From DATBIS01 sp036556805 (GTDB lineage: Bacteria > Actinomycetota > UBA4738 > HRBIN12), in NCBI GenBank assembly GCA_036556805.1, contig DATBIS010000039.1:1-47304 (forward strand): DNA of 47,304 nt. The letters run 5' to 3'. Made by a program: the position numbers and the translations under genes. This document shows, one piece after another, positions 23,242 through 32,476 of this stretch. Every line of letters begins with the position of its first letter. Within the stretch, counting starts at the first letter, position 1. The notes under the pieces are model-generated. The model was not told the origin of the DNA. It did no database searches and saw nothing but the letters and a program-made list of their open reading frames with translations.

Positions 23242-23846
23242 CGGCTCACCCACACGTTGCTCACGTGCCCCCGGTGCACCTCGGTCGTGCCGGCGCGCCG
23301 GAACCCGACGCGCTCGTAGAAGCGGTTCGCAGCCGCGTTGTCGGCCGCCACCACGACCTTGACCTCCTCCACCCCCCGGGCGGCGAGGCCCGCGAAGAGC
23401 CGGGCGACGAGCTCCGTCGCCACGCCCGACCGGCGCGCCGCGTCGCTCACGGCGATCGACAGGAGCTCGGCGTCGGGCAGGCCCGACATGTTCTCCGGAT
23501 AGGACGCCGTCTCGCGCATTCGTCGGAGCACGCCCCCGCGAAGCACGTGCGGGGCCGCTGCGACGACGGCGCGCACGCCGTGCCGAATCGCGAACCGCCG
23601 AAAGAAGCCGCCGACGGACGGGACGCCCGCGACGAAGCCCACGACGGTCCCGTCTCGCTCGGCGACCACGAGCACGGACTCCGCGTCGGTCGCGAGCGAG
23701 CGGTACAGCACCCCGAGGAACGCCGTGCCGAGACTCGTGAGGAACGCCTCGGGGAGCCCGTCGCGGTGCAATGCGGCGATCGCCCCCGCGTCCACCGCGG
23801 ACGCGGCCCGAACCGTGTACGACCCCAACCGCGCGTCTTCGCTCAT
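23229..23846 (-). CDS. GNAT-family N-acetyltransferase
   Basis: 205 residues. An N-terminal GNAT strand (YTVRAASAVDAGAIAALH), VVAERDGTVVGFVAG, and RRSGVATELVARLF (acetyl-CoA pyrophosphate loop R-x-x-G-x-A) followed by NAAANRFYERVGF show a complete GNAT domain. It would acetylate an amino group, plausibly the amino sugar made by the DegT enzyme. The ATG at 23846 overlaps the stop of the GT4 gene as ATGA. Substrate assignment is inferred from the neighbourhood only. Confidence 0.85.
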   Translation of the reverse strand: MSEDARLGSYTVRAASAVDAGAIAALHRDGLPEAFLTSLGTAFLGVLYRSLATDAESVLVVAERDGTVVGFVAGVPSVGGFFRRFAIRHGVRAVVAAAPHVLRGGVLRRMRETASYPENMSGLPDAELLSIAVSDAARRSGVATELVARLFAGLAARGVEEVKVVVAADNAAANRFYERVGFRRAGTTEVHRGHVSNVWVSRCRS

Positions 23847-25054
23847 CCGGGTTCCGCCGTGATCGAAGGTTCGGCGGGCACTCGGTAACCCTTGCGGCGC
23901 AAAAGCTCCGCGGTGACTTGCAACACCGTCGAGGCGACCCGACGCTCGTCGAAGCGTTCCAGCGCCCGCGCTCGCGCCGCGCGACCCATCCGCGCCCGTT
24001 CCGCTGGATCGCTCAGCAGGCGCTCGATGGCGGCCGCGAGCGACGCCGGATCGCGCACCGGCACGAGGTGCCCTTCGACGCCCTCCCGCGCGACCTCGCG
24101 GCAGCCGCGGATGTCGGTGAGCACCATCGGGCGCGCCATCGCGGCGGCCTCGATCGCCGATCGCGGCATCCCCTCTCGCCACGACGGGAGCACGAACACG
24201 TCCATCGCGCCGAGGAGGTCGCGGATGTCCGTCCGCCACCCCGCGACGACGACGTCCTCGCGTGCGCGCTCGACCTCGGTCGGGTCGAGCGCGTCCCACT
24301 TGCCGGCGTCGATCTCACCCACGACGAGGAACTTCACGTCGGGCCGCGACCGGCGGATCGTCGCGGCCGCGGCGAACAGCTCCCGGAAGCCCTTCTCGAG
24401 CACCATGCGACCGACCGTGCCCACGACCGGCCCGTCGATCGGCAGGCCGAGCTCTCGCCGGAGCTCCCGAACCCGGTCCCTCGGAACGAGCGCGGGGTCG
24501 AAGAACCCGACGTCGATGCCGTTGCCCAGATGGCGCGCCTTCGGCGGCCGCGCGATGCGCAGGCGCTGCGACCACGCGAGGTCCTCCTCGCTCTGGTACA
24601 GCTCGACGTCGCTGCAGCGCGCGGCCGCCCATTCCAGCGACATCACGGGCAACCGGCGACGCAGCCGATCCTCCGGCATCGCGTAGAACCCGTGGACCGT
24701 GTTCAGCACCGCGGGCGCCCGCGCGACCCGCGCCGCGACGCGCGCCATGATCCCCGGCTTCGGGTTGTGCGCGTGCACGACGTCGAAGCGCTCGCGTCGG
24801 AAGATGCCGATCAGCTCGCGGAACGCGCCGACGTCGGCGCGAAGATCCCACGCGCGCGTGGCCTTCGTCCACGGTACGAACCGAATGCCCTCGGCCGTGA
24901 GGTCGTCGGTCCAGGGCCCCGGGGCGCTGATCGCCGAGACCTCGTAGCCCGCGTCGCGCAGCGCGCGGAGCTGCGGGAGAAGCAGGAATCGATGGGTGAC
25001 GTCCGTGGTCGCGACGTGCGCGACTCGCGGGCGACCTCCTGCCGGCCGGCTCAC
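23843..25054 (-). CDS. Glycosyltransferase family 4
   Basis: 403 residues. It has a GT-B fold: VVHAHNPKPG in the N-domain, GTVGRMVLEKGF as the start of the C-domain, and EGMPRSAIEAAAMARP as the retaining E-x7-E nucleotide-sugar site. It resembles capsular and exopolysaccharide glycosyltransferases. The GTG at 25054 is supported by a GTGA overlap with the deacetylase stop. It probably adds the second or later sugar to the lipid-linked unit; donor not assignable. Confidence 0.88.
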   Translation of the reverse strand: MSRPAGGRPRVAHVATTDVTHRFLLLPQLRALRDAGYEVSAISAPGPWTDDLTAEGIRFVPWTKATRAWDLRADVGAFRELIGIFRRERFDVVHAHNPKPGIMARVAARVARAPAVLNTVHGFYAMPEDRLRRRLPVMSLEWAAARCSDVELYQSEEDLAWSQRLRIARPPKARHLGNGIDVGFFDPALVPRDRVRELRRELGLPIDGPVVGTVGRMVLEKGFRELFAAAATIRRSRPDVKFLVVGEIDAGKWDALDPTEVERAREDVVVAGWRTDIRDLLGAMDVFVLPSWREGMPRSAIEAAAMARPMVLTDIRGCREVAREGVEGHLVPVRDPASLAAAIERLLSDPAERARMGRAARARALERFDERRVASTVLQVTAELLRRKGYRVPAEPSITAEPG

Positions 25055-25839
25055 GGGCGGCGCCCCCAGGGGCCCCGGCGGGCGAGCCGGTACGCCATCG
25101 CCTCGCCGTCGAGCATGCCCGCGGCCTTCGCCCGGAACAACGGGCCGGTGTCGCTCCGCAGCACCGGCGTGCGGCCGAGGCGGAGCGGATCGATCCTTCC
25201 GCGGCGGTTCGTTCGCCACGCGGGCAGGGCGGCCGAGTCGAACAGCCGGGCGGCCACGCGTTCCGCGGCGGGCGACGATACGGCCCACGGATAGGCGAAG
25301 TGCCGACACGCCGTGCCGAGCCGATCCTCGATGAGCTCCTTGGACCGGCGCATCTCGTCGTCCGCGACGGCCTCATCGGCCTTGGAGAGGTCGACGTGCC
25401 CGTGCGTGTGGGAACCGACCGAGACGAGGCCGGTCGCGATCGCGTCCCGAAGGTCGCCCCAGCCGAGCCGGTCGCCGCCGTTCGATCGGCGCTCATCGAC
25501 GAGTCCGGTGGCGAGGTACAGCGTCGCCGGAATCCGGTGGCGCTCGAGGAGCGGCATCACGGTGTCCGCGAAGTCCCGATATCCGTCGTCGAACGTCACG
25601 ACGACGCCACCCGCTCCCTCCGCGAGCGCGTCCTCGAGCGGCCGCACCACGCCGGTCGACGCAAGCCACGCCAGCTGCCGCTCGAACTCGTCCCCGAGCA
25701 CGTCGATCTCCGCGGGCTGGGCCCCGACGGTGTGGTACAGCAGGACGACGAGGTCTCCCCGGCGACGCCGCAGCAGGAGGCCCGCCGGAAGCACGGCGGC
25801 CTTGATCGACTTGCGAAGGATCGCGGTGGCGTCCGGCAT
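25051..25839 (-). CDS. Polysaccharide deacetylase (NodB/CE4)
   Basis: 262 residues. VVVTFDDGYRDF carries the catalytic base and metal Asp, and SVGSHTHGHVDLS the metal-binding His-x3-His. FAYPWAV completes the set. CE4 enzymes remove N- or O-acetyl groups from polysaccharides. The N-terminus (KAAVLPAGLLLRRRRGDLVVLLYH) has a hydrophobic stretch that could be a weak membrane anchor, so location is uncertain. The ATG at 25839 overlaps the upstream stop by one base (TGATG). A related CE4 enzyme is a regular part of exosortase A-type polysaccharide loci. Confidence 0.9.
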   Translation of the reverse strand: MPDATAILRKSIKAAVLPAGLLLRRRRGDLVVLLYHTVGAQPAEIDVLGDEFERQLAWLASTGVVRPLEDALAEGAGGVVVTFDDGYRDFADTVMPLLERHRIPATLYLATGLVDERRSNGGDRLGWGDLRDAIATGLVSVGSHTHGHVDLSKADEAVADDEMRRSKELIEDRLGTACRHFAYPWAVSSPAAERVAARLFDSAALPAWRTNRRGRIDPLRLGRTPVLRSDTGPLFRAKAAGMLDGEAMAYRLARRGPWGRRP

Positions 25840-26786
25840 CAGGCGGCGCGCCCGAAGACGCCCTTGAGAGGCCGGCGCGCCCCGTCGGGCTCGACCTGGC
25901 GACCCATCCGGCCGGTCCAGCCGTCGCGCACCGCCCGGAGGCTCAGCCCGAGGTGGCGCGCCGCGTCGCGGGGATGCACGAACAGGTTCGCGAACGGCTT
26001 CGCGAGGCTCGGCACGAACGTCACGCGCACGGCCGTCCACGTATGGTCGAACCTGCGCAGGATGAAGATGAGGTTGCGCGTGGTGTAGTAGCGGCGCCAG
26101 TTCAGCTCCGCGAGGCCCCGGTCCGGGCGCAGCACCCGGTTCAGCCGGCCGGTCGCCGTCCGGCTCGCGAGCCACATCTCGCCGTGGCCGTACAGCGTGT
26201 ACCCCGCGCGCCACAGCCGCAGGCCGAACTCGAGCTCCGAGAGCCCGAAGAAGATCTCGTCGCAGAAGGGGCCCACCGCGCGCACGGCCGCGACGCGGAA
26301 GCAGGGCAGGCAGTTGCCGGCGACGTGATCGACGGGCACGGCCCCCACGAGCTCGGCGTCCGGCACGCGCCGCATGCGCCCGCGTCGCCAGTCGAACCAC
26401 CCGCCGGAGATGCCGACGGCCGCCGTGCGCGGATCTCGCGCCGTGCATTCCTCCGCGAGGCGCTCCAGCCGCTCGAGCGCATCGTCGAAGCGGGGCGGGT
26501 CGTCGTCGTCGACGATCACGATCCAGTCGTCGTCGCCGGCGAACTCCAGCACGCGCCGCATGCCGGCCGCGACCCCGCCCGCGAACCCCATGTTCTCGGC
26601 CATGCCCAGGTACTCGACGTCGGCACCGAGCCCGCGCACGATCGCTTCGGTCTCCGCGCTGCCCTCGTTGTCGACGACCACGACGTGGTCGGGCGGGCGG
26701 GTCTGCCGCCGGATCCGCTCGACCGCGTCGGCGATGAGGTGCTGTCGCCGGTACGTCGGAAGGACCCCGATCAGCTTCGATCCCAC
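25839..26786 (-). CDS. Glycosyltransferase family 2 (GlfT-like)
   Basis: 315 residues. VLPTYRRQHLI, VVVDNEGS, FAGGVAAGMRR and IVIVDDDDPP give the GT-A fold with its metal-binding Asp cluster. FGLSELEFGLRLWRAGY contains the acidic catalytic region, followed by a Trp- and Arg-rich tail. The arrangement resembles rhamnosyl- and galactofuranosyltransferases. The GTG at 26786 has AAGGGAG seven bases upstream; the start overlaps the end of the O-antigen-ligase-like gene by 16 bases. Confidence 0.87.
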   Translation of the reverse strand: MGSKLIGVLPTYRRQHLIADAVERIRRQTRPPDHVVVVDNEGSAETEAIVRGLGADVEYLGMAENMGFAGGVAAGMRRVLEFAGDDDWIVIVDDDDPPRFDDALERLERLAEECTARDPRTAAVGISGGWFDWRRGRMRRVPDAELVGAVPVDHVAGNCLPCFRVAAVRAVGPFCDEIFFGLSELEFGLRLWRAGYTLYGHGEMWLASRTATGRLNRVLRPDRGLAELNWRRYYTTRNLIFILRRFDHTWTAVRVTFVPSLAKPFANLFVHPRDAARHLGLSLRAVRDGWTGRMGRQVEPDGARRPLKGVFGRAA

Positions 26787-27778
26787 TCGTGCTCCCTTCG
26801 GTCGGGTCTCGACCCGATTCCCGCGCCGGCGATCGCCGCCGTCATCAGCGCGACCGCCGGCTCGTGCAGAACGTAGTCCACGACCGCGTGCAGGCCGGTC
26901 ATCGCCACCGCGGACGCCGCGACGAGCGCCCATCGACTCACCGGGTTCCGTCCCAACAGCCGGAGCGTCCACGCGAAGATCGCCACCACCGCAATGGCCC
27001 CCGGGATCCCGAGCTCGGCGGCGGCCTGCAGGTACTCGTTGTGCGCCCGCGCCGTGTCGGCGTCGCGTCGCGCGACCGGACTCACGTCGGCGAACCCGCC
27101 CGGGCCGACCCCGAACACGGGATGGTCCGCAGCGATCGCGATCGCGTCGTGCCAGAGGGCCGTCCGGCGTTCGATCGGCCCGCTCGCACCACGCCCGGCG
27201 GCGGCGCCCGCGACCGCGCTCGCGGCGATCGCGAGGACGAGCAGCGCACCGAACGCGGGCACGACGCGTCGTGCCTGCCCTCGCCGTCCGGCCGCCAGCG
27301 CGAGCAGCGGCAGCAGGAGCAGCGCGGCGGCCGCCCACGACCGCGCCTCGAACGGCACCAGGGCGAACACGAGCGCAGCGACGACCCCCACGATGGTCGC
27401 CCGGGGCCCGCCGGTGACGGCGAGCATGAGGCCGGCCGCGGCCGCGAGCGCGAAGAACGACGCCCGCGCGTTCACGTAGCCGAAGGGCCCGGCGAGCGGG
27501 TGCGCGCTGAACGTTCCTTCGACGTCGACGAGCGCGATCACGGCTGCCACGGCCACGGCAAGGCCGGCCACCATGGCCGGCCGGTAGGACGCAAGGATCG
27601 CAGCCACCGCGACGGTTGCGGCACATCCGGCGAGCAGGAGCACCGTTGGCCACGGCGACCCGCCCGAAGCGATTGCGGCCACGAACGTCCACGCGATCGC
27701 GGCCGCGAACGGCGCCGCGATCGCCAGGACGAGTCCTCGCGTCGATTCGCCGATCTTCGTCGGCCGGTGGCGGATCAC
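26771..27778 (-). CDS. O-antigen ligase/polymerase-like membrane protein (Wzy_C)
   Basis: 335 residues, about nine to ten membrane helices. The large periplasmic loop contains ADHPVFGVGPGGF and ARAHNEYLQAAAELGIPG, the hallmarks of the O-antigen ligase (WaaL/Wzy_C) family. It would polymerise or transfer an undecaprenyl-linked glycan outside the membrane. The length is shorter than many WaaL proteins. The GTG at 27778 overlaps the preceding stop as GTGA. It coexists with an ABC exporter (34540-36544). Confidence 0.85.
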   Translation of the reverse strand: MIRHRPTKIGESTRGLVLAIAAPFAAAIAWTFVAAIASGGSPWPTVLLLAGCAATVAVAAILASYRPAMVAGLAVAVAAVIALVDVEGTFSAHPLAGPFGYVNARASFFALAAAAGLMLAVTGGPRATIVGVVAALVFALVPFEARSWAAAALLLLPLLALAAGRRGQARRVVPAFGALLVLAIAASAVAGAAAGRGASGPIERRTALWHDAIAIAADHPVFGVGPGGFADVSPVARRDADTARAHNEYLQAAAELGIPGAIAVVAIFAWTLRLLGRNPVSRWALVAASAVAMTGLHAVVDYVLHEPAVALMTAAIAGAGIGSRPDRREHEWDRS

Positions 27779-29172
27779 GCGACCGGTTCGGGAAGCGGAA
27801 CCTTCTCGGTCTCCGGCGCGATCTCGGCGCCCCTCGCCCGTCGGCGCGACCGTCGCCACTTGGCCACGGCGCCGGGCGGCACGCACAGCAACACGAGGTA
27901 GGCGGGGAAGATCAGCGTGCGCTGCCGCGTGAGGATGCCGAAGTTGCCCACCGCCGTGAGCGCGACGATCGACACCCCGGCGTACGCGATCATCACGATG
28001 AGGTACGGCATGCGCCGCAGGCTCTTCAGGGCGGCGATGAGCCATCGGAACCGCCAGATCGTGAGGGCGAGCAGGAACGCGCCCTCCACGGCGGAACCCA
28101 GCATCTCGAGGGTGCCCGCCTCCGTGATGAACGGCCGGAAGAGCACGGTGATCGTCCCGAGCACCAGGCCGTCGGGCGTCGTCGCCGAGTACGTCGTGAA
28201 CGAGGAACCGCCCTTCGAGGTTGCGTCGCTCGCCTCCTCGAGCACCGTCGTGAGGCCCTTGTCGGACGCGATCCCCTTGCCCGCCAGGAACTTCTCGGTG
28301 AAGCCGATGATGGCGATCGCGACCACCGCGAGGATCACCAGCGTAGCGAGCTTCGCGAGCGGGCCGTGCTGCCGCGTGCGCCCCGACGAGCGCTTGATCG
28401 CGTACGCCACGACGAGGCCGATGGCCATCCCGGCGGCGGTGTGCGGTCGCACCATCGCGGCCGCGGCGAGCCCGAGCGCCAGCGGGAAAGCGGCGCGCCG
28501 GATCGGACCGGTGAGCGCGAGGGCCGCCCCGAACGCCGCGATCCCCAGCGCGAACATCAGCCAGGCGTCCTTCCCGATGCTCGAGGGCCAGTACAGGATC
28601 GAGGGAAGGAAGAAGACCAGCCAGGCGTAGTTCCGTCGGTTCCCCTCGGGCACCGCGACGACGAACGCACGGTAGAAGTAGAACGTGCCGATGAACGCGA
28701 GCCAGGAGTAGACGAGGAAGCCGCCCATGAGCGTGGGGCGGATGATCGTGTAGAGGATCCCGGTCGCGAGGTTGATGAAGTCGGTGGTGTAGATCGACTT
28801 CAGGCCCGGGTCGAAGTTGCCGTGCAGGAAGAGGGTCGAGATGCGAACGCCCTCGAGATGGTAGCTGCGCGCGTCGGCGCCCTTGTAGACGTCGATCGTG
28901 ATGTAGTACCGGATCGCCGTCCCGATGAAGAGCTTCACGGCGAGCGCGAGGAACAACAGCCAGAAGAGCCTCGAGTCGTTCTCCCGGCGCGCCTGCCGCG
29001 AGAGCATCGGCAGCGTGATCGCGAAGAGGATCGGGCCGATGAGCACCGCGCCCCACGTGTCGTACGACGTGCGATCCATCACGACGACGAGCGTCGCGAT
29101 CCACAGCACGGCCACCGCGATCCCGGTGGCCATGATGGCCCCCGTGGAGATGCGGTTCTCGGCGGAGCTCAC
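27775..29172 (-). CDS. Polytopic membrane protein, candidate polysaccharide polymerase or membrane glycosyltransferase
   Basis: 465 residues with roughly eleven hydrophobic segments. An extracellular loop after helix 3 contains YYITIDVYKGADARSYH, and YWPSSIGKDAWLMFALG and MVRPHTAAGMAIG recall EpsG/Wzy-like or GT-C-like proteins. No strict motif proves either class. It begins with GTG directly before the GNAT stop (no gap) and overlaps the O-antigen-ligase-like gene by 4 nt, so it is part of the same translation unit. I regard Wzy-like polymerase as the most likely role. The C-terminal tail is charged and cytoplasmic. Confidence 0.6.
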   Translation of the reverse strand: MSSAENRISTGAIMATGIAVAVLWIATLVVVMDRTSYDTWGAVLIGPILFAITLPMLSRQARRENDSRLFWLLFLALAVKLFIGTAIRYYITIDVYKGADARSYHLEGVRISTLFLHGNFDPGLKSIYTTDFINLATGILYTIIRPTLMGGFLVYSWLAFIGTFYFYRAFVVAVPEGNRRNYAWLVFFLPSILYWPSSIGKDAWLMFALGIAAFGAALALTGPIRRAAFPLALGLAAAAMVRPHTAAGMAIGLVVAYAIKRSSGRTRQHGPLAKLATLVILAVVAIAIIGFTEKFLAGKGIASDKGLTTVLEEASDATSKGGSSFTTYSATTPDGLVLGTITVLFRPFITEAGTLEMLGSAVEGAFLLALTIWRFRWLIAALKSLRRMPYLIVMIAYAGVSIVALTAVGNFGILTRQRTLIFPAYLVLLCVPPGAVAKWRRSRRRARGAEIAPETEKVPLPEPVA

Positions 29173-30216
29173 TCAGAACACCTCCACGTCGCCCAGCCCG
29201 AGCGACCACGAGGACAGGGCCTCAGGAGAGGGCTCGATGCCCTCCCGAAGCGGGTTGACCACCAGCGTCATGCCACGCGGAGCCGTGACCGCGCGGCGCC
29301 GCAGGAGCGACCCGGACTCCGGGGCACCCGCCGGGGGCGAGAGCGCGAGGTGATCCGCCTTCGACGCCCGCCCGACCCGCGCGAGCAGGGATCCGATGGT
29401 GCGCTCCTCGCCGGGTCGCACCATGAGCTCGGCAACCGTCGCCTCGCGCAGGGCGCCGCGCGAGCGCGCGCGGAAGATCGCGAATCCGCGCAGCCCGCCG
29501 CCGGCCGCGTCCAGCACGACGTGGTACCCGAGCTCGGGAGCGTCGGCGTAGCGCCAACGCAGGTAGTCGGCGTCGACGGGTGTCGCGAGCCTCCCCGCCG
29601 GCACGCGGCGGGCTCCCAGCAGGGCTTCGAGGCCGAGGCCCTCACGAAGCAGCGCCGCCGCTGGGTCTGCCCCGGTCACGTCACCCATCGGGGTCGCCGT
29701 CTCGGCACCCGAGAGCGCGCCGCGCGCGCCCCGGCCGAATCGCACCGGGTGACGCACGCGGATTCGCACCGGGAAACGGCCTACCGGCTTCCACCCCATC
29801 TTGAGGTAGCCGGGCAGGCTCTTGCCGTTGGGGGTGTTGAACACCAGGTCGACTCCCTCGGCCCGCAACAGCTCGAGCGCCTCGAGGGTCAGCCGGGAGA
29901 AGATGCCCTTGCCCTGGTGCGCGGGATGCGTGGCCGTGTCGACCGCACGCACGGCGGACAGCCGGCGCCCGTCGACCACGAACGCCCAACGCATGAACGC
30001 GCGGAGTCCGACGATCGCGTCGTCGGCCTCGGCCACCAGCATCAGCGAGCGGCCGAAGACGTTGTCGACGTGCTTCCAGCGGAAGAATGCCGCCGTGCGC
30101 CTGCCGGTCGGACCGCCTCCGAGCGAGGCCTGGAGCAGCTCCAGCACGGCGGGCTCGTCCTCGTCGCGGTAGGACCGGACGAGGACGCTCGTGGACTCGG
30201 CGCTTGCGTGACTCAC
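29173..30216 (-). CDS. GNAT-fold acyltransferase, long form
   Basis: 347 residues. The first half has a GNAT domain with VRAVDTATHPAHQGKGIFSR (acetyl-CoA loop Q-G-K-G) and FNTPNGKSLPGYLKMGW. The second half is a further acyltransferase-like region ending in ELMVRPGEERTIGSLL. Two-domain proteins of this sort occur in polysaccharide loci and probably acylate an amino sugar. The GTG at 30216 overlaps the GT4 stop (GTGA). Donor and acceptor are not readable. Confidence 0.78.
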   Translation of the reverse strand: MSHASAESTSVLVRSYRDEDEPAVLELLQASLGGGPTGRRTAAFFRWKHVDNVFGRSLMLVAEADDAIVGLRAFMRWAFVVDGRRLSAVRAVDTATHPAHQGKGIFSRLTLEALELLRAEGVDLVFNTPNGKSLPGYLKMGWKPVGRFPVRIRVRHPVRFGRGARGALSGAETATPMGDVTGADPAAALLREGLGLEALLGARRVPAGRLATPVDADYLRWRYADAPELGYHVVLDAAGGGLRGFAIFRARSRGALREATVAELMVRPGEERTIGSLLARVGRASKADHLALSPPAGAPESGSLLRRRAVTAPRGMTLVVNPLREGIEPSPEALSSWSLGLGDVEVF

Positions 30217-31310
30217 GTGAGGCTTCCGTAGATCTCTTCGGTGCGCGCCATCGTCGTCCGGATGTCGAAGTCGGCGGCGCGCTCGCGAGCCGCGCGGCCG
30301 ATGGCCGCGCGGCGTTCGTCGTCCCGGAGCAGGTCGCCGATCGCGTTCGCGAGGGCGCTCGCGTCGGCGGTCGGCACGAGCAGGCCGTTCTCCTGATCGG
30401 CCACGACCTCCGGGAACCCTCCCGCGCGCGTCACGACCGCCGGGCATCCCAGCCCCATGACCTCCAGGAGCGCGATCGAGAGGCCCTCGTAAATGGACGA
30501 GGCCGCGTACACGTCGAAGCACGTCGCGAGGCGAATCGCGTCCTCCCGGAAACCCGTCAGCAGCACGCGATCGGCGAGGCCGGCCTCCTGAACCGAGCGA
30601 CGCACCTCGGACTCGAGCGGCCCCTGACCGATCAACACGAACCGGGTCTCGGGGAACTCCTCCAGGACCGAGGCAGCCGCCTCGAGCAGGTAGCGATGCC
30701 CCTTGGCGGGCTTGAAGTTCGCGATCGTCCCGACGACGGGAGCCTCGGCGGGGATCCCGAGCTCCTCACGGACCCCGTCGAGCTCCGCGCGCCGAAGCGT
30801 CTCCTGCAGGTCGATGCCTTGATACAGGGTCTCGAGCGGCGGCATCCGCCGGCCCCGCAGCGGCTTCGGGTAGCGGATCGAACCGAGCACGCGAGCCGAT
30901 ACCGCGATGGCGAAGTCGTTGCGGGGGAACGTGATCGCGTTCGCCCAGTACGTGGCTCGGTGGTACTGCTCCCAGACGTTGTGCTCGGTCGAGATGAGCG
31001 CGGGCCCGCGGCGGAGCGCCTCGCGCGCCACGGCCCCGACGGCCGGCGAGTGCGTGTGCACCACGTCGAACTCGCGCTCGCGAACGAAGCCGCGGAGCCG
31101 GGGAATCCACCCGGGGCCGCGCGCGCCTCGGAGGCACGTCGCGGGGACGCCCGCCTCGGCCAGCTCGGGCACGAGCGCATCCTTCCACGGCAACAGGTAC
31201 GCGACCTCGTACTCGAACCGCGACCGATCGCGATGCAGTGCGGAGTTCACGAGGAGCTGTTCGGCGCCACCGCGACCGAGGCCCTTGATGAGCCACAGGA
31301 TTCGCTTCAC
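30213..31310 (-). CDS. Glycosyltransferase family 4
   Basis: 365 residues. IKGLGRGGAEQLL is the nucleotide-proximal N-terminal loop, VVHTHSP the N-domain strand, VVGTIANFKPAKGHRYLLEA the C-domain start and EGLSIALLEVMGLGCP the retaining E-x7-E motif. It is a typical capsule or exopolysaccharide GT-B enzyme. The GTG at 31310 overlaps the next stop as GTGA. It is one of three consecutive GT4 genes. Confidence 0.9.
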   Translation of the reverse strand: MKRILWLIKGLGRGGAEQLLVNSALHRDRSRFEYEVAYLLPWKDALVPELAEAGVPATCLRGARGPGWIPRLRGFVREREFDVVHTHSPAVGAVAREALRRGPALISTEHNVWEQYHRATYWANAITFPRNDFAIAVSARVLGSIRYPKPLRGRRMPPLETLYQGIDLQETLRRAELDGVREELGIPAEAPVVGTIANFKPAKGHRYLLEAAASVLEEFPETRFVLIGQGPLESEVRRSVQEAGLADRVLLTGFREDAIRLATCFDVYAASSIYEGLSIALLEVMGLGCPAVVTRAGGFPEVVADQENGLLVPTADASALANAIGDLLRDDERRAAIGRAARERAADFDIRTTMARTEEIYGSLT

Positions 31311-32476
31311 GATCCGATGCCTCCCGAGCGCTCGAGCGAGCGATACACGTTCGCGTAACCCTCCACGACCGCGCCGAGATCGAACAGGCCCACGCACCGA
31401 GTCGACGCCGCCGCACCGAGCCGGGAGCGCAACGCCTCGTCCTCGAACAGCTCGGCGAGCGCTGCGGCGAGGCCCTCGACGTCACCGGGCGGCACCAGGA
31501 ACCCGGTTTCCCCGTGGACCACGACTTCCGAGATCCCCGCGAGGTCGTATGCCACCGAAGGCAGTCGCGCCATCCCGGCTTCGATCAAACACCCCGGCAT
31601 GCCCTCGAGGGAGCTCGCGAGCAGCACCGCGTCGCTTGCGGCCAGGAGATCCGGGACGTCCGAGCGATTGCCGAGCACGAACACGCGTCCGGCAAGCCCG
31701 CGGGCCCGCACCTCCTCCTCGACCTCGGACCGCAGCGGCCCGTCGCCGGCGATCAGGTACCTCGCGCGGTCGTCGCGGGCGGCGACGCGCGCCGCGACCT
31801 CGAGGTGCGCCGACGGGTTCTTCTCCCACTTCAGCGCGATCAGCGACAGGAAGACGTGCGCGTCGTCGGCGATGCCGAGCTCTCGGCGGATGCGTCCGCC
31901 CGCCCGCGATCGGAACCTCGCCGGGTCGGCGCCGCCGGGGATGGTGACGACGAGCTCGTCGGGCACCTGGAACAGGTCGGTGGTCTCTTGTCGCACGTAG
32001 TCGGCCACGGCGACGATGCGGTCGGCGCGGCGCATCAGCCAGCCGTGGGCGGCGCGCGTGAGCCCCTTGCGCGCCGCCACCGGTACCTCCGTGATGCGAC
32101 GGTAGACGACCGGCACGCCCGTACCCAGGGTGGCCGCGAGCGCATACTTGTAGGCCTCGCCTCCGTGCGCCTGCACGAGTGTCGGGCGGAACGTGCGCAG
32201 CTCCCGGCGCAGCCGCATCGCGGCGCGGGGGTCGATGCGCAGTCCCGGCAGGGAGCGGCGCCGTGCGCCGAGCTGCTGGACCGGGGCACGGAAGCTCAGG
32301 CTCACGGGATAGTCGTCCCGCACGATGCCCAGGCGCTGCGTGGCGCCCATCGCCGCGAGCCGCTCGATGAGGTCCGCGGCGAAGATCTCGGCCCCGCGCC
32401 GCTGGCCCGTCGCGACCACGTGATAGACCCGCAGCCCCGGGAGCTCCGCCTTGGCTTCGTGCCCGTCGATCCGCAC
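31307..32476 (-). CDS. Glycosyltransferase family 4
   Basis: 389 residues. VVATGQRRGAEIFAADL at the N-terminus, VQAHGGEAYKYA, then VFLSLIALKWEKNPSAHLEV and EGMPGCLIEAGMARLP (E-x7-E region) show a GT-B retaining enzyme. The GTG at 32476 shares one base with the preceding TAG stop (TAGTG). It is between two other GT4 genes and presumably works on the same lipid-linked oligosaccharide; sugar specificity is unknown. Confidence 0.9.
   Translation of the reverse strand: MRIDGHEAKAELPGLRVYHVVATGQRRGAEIFAADLIERLAAMGATQRLGIVRDDYPVSLSFRAPVQQLGARRRSLPGLRIDPRAAMRLRRELRTFRPTLVQAHGGEAYKYALAATLGTGVPVVYRRITEVPVAARKGLTRAAHGWLMRRADRIVAVADYVRQETTDLFQVPDELVVTIPGGADPARFRSRAGGRIRRELGIADDAHVFLSLIALKWEKNPSAHLEVAARVAARDDRARYLIAGDGPLRSEVEEEVRARGLAGRVFVLGNRSDVPDLLAASDAVLLASSLEGMPGCLIEAGMARLPSVAYDLAGISEVVVHGETGFLVPPGDVEGLAAALAELFEDEALRSRLGAAASTRCVGLFDLGAVVEGYANVYRSLERSGGIGS

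Noticed and set aside
27616..30231. An 871-codon plus-strand frame across three membrane and transferase genes
   Set aside because: Highly charged Arg/Glu/Asp-rich product typical of antisense frames in high-GC DNA; the minus-strand frames have membrane helices and family motifs.
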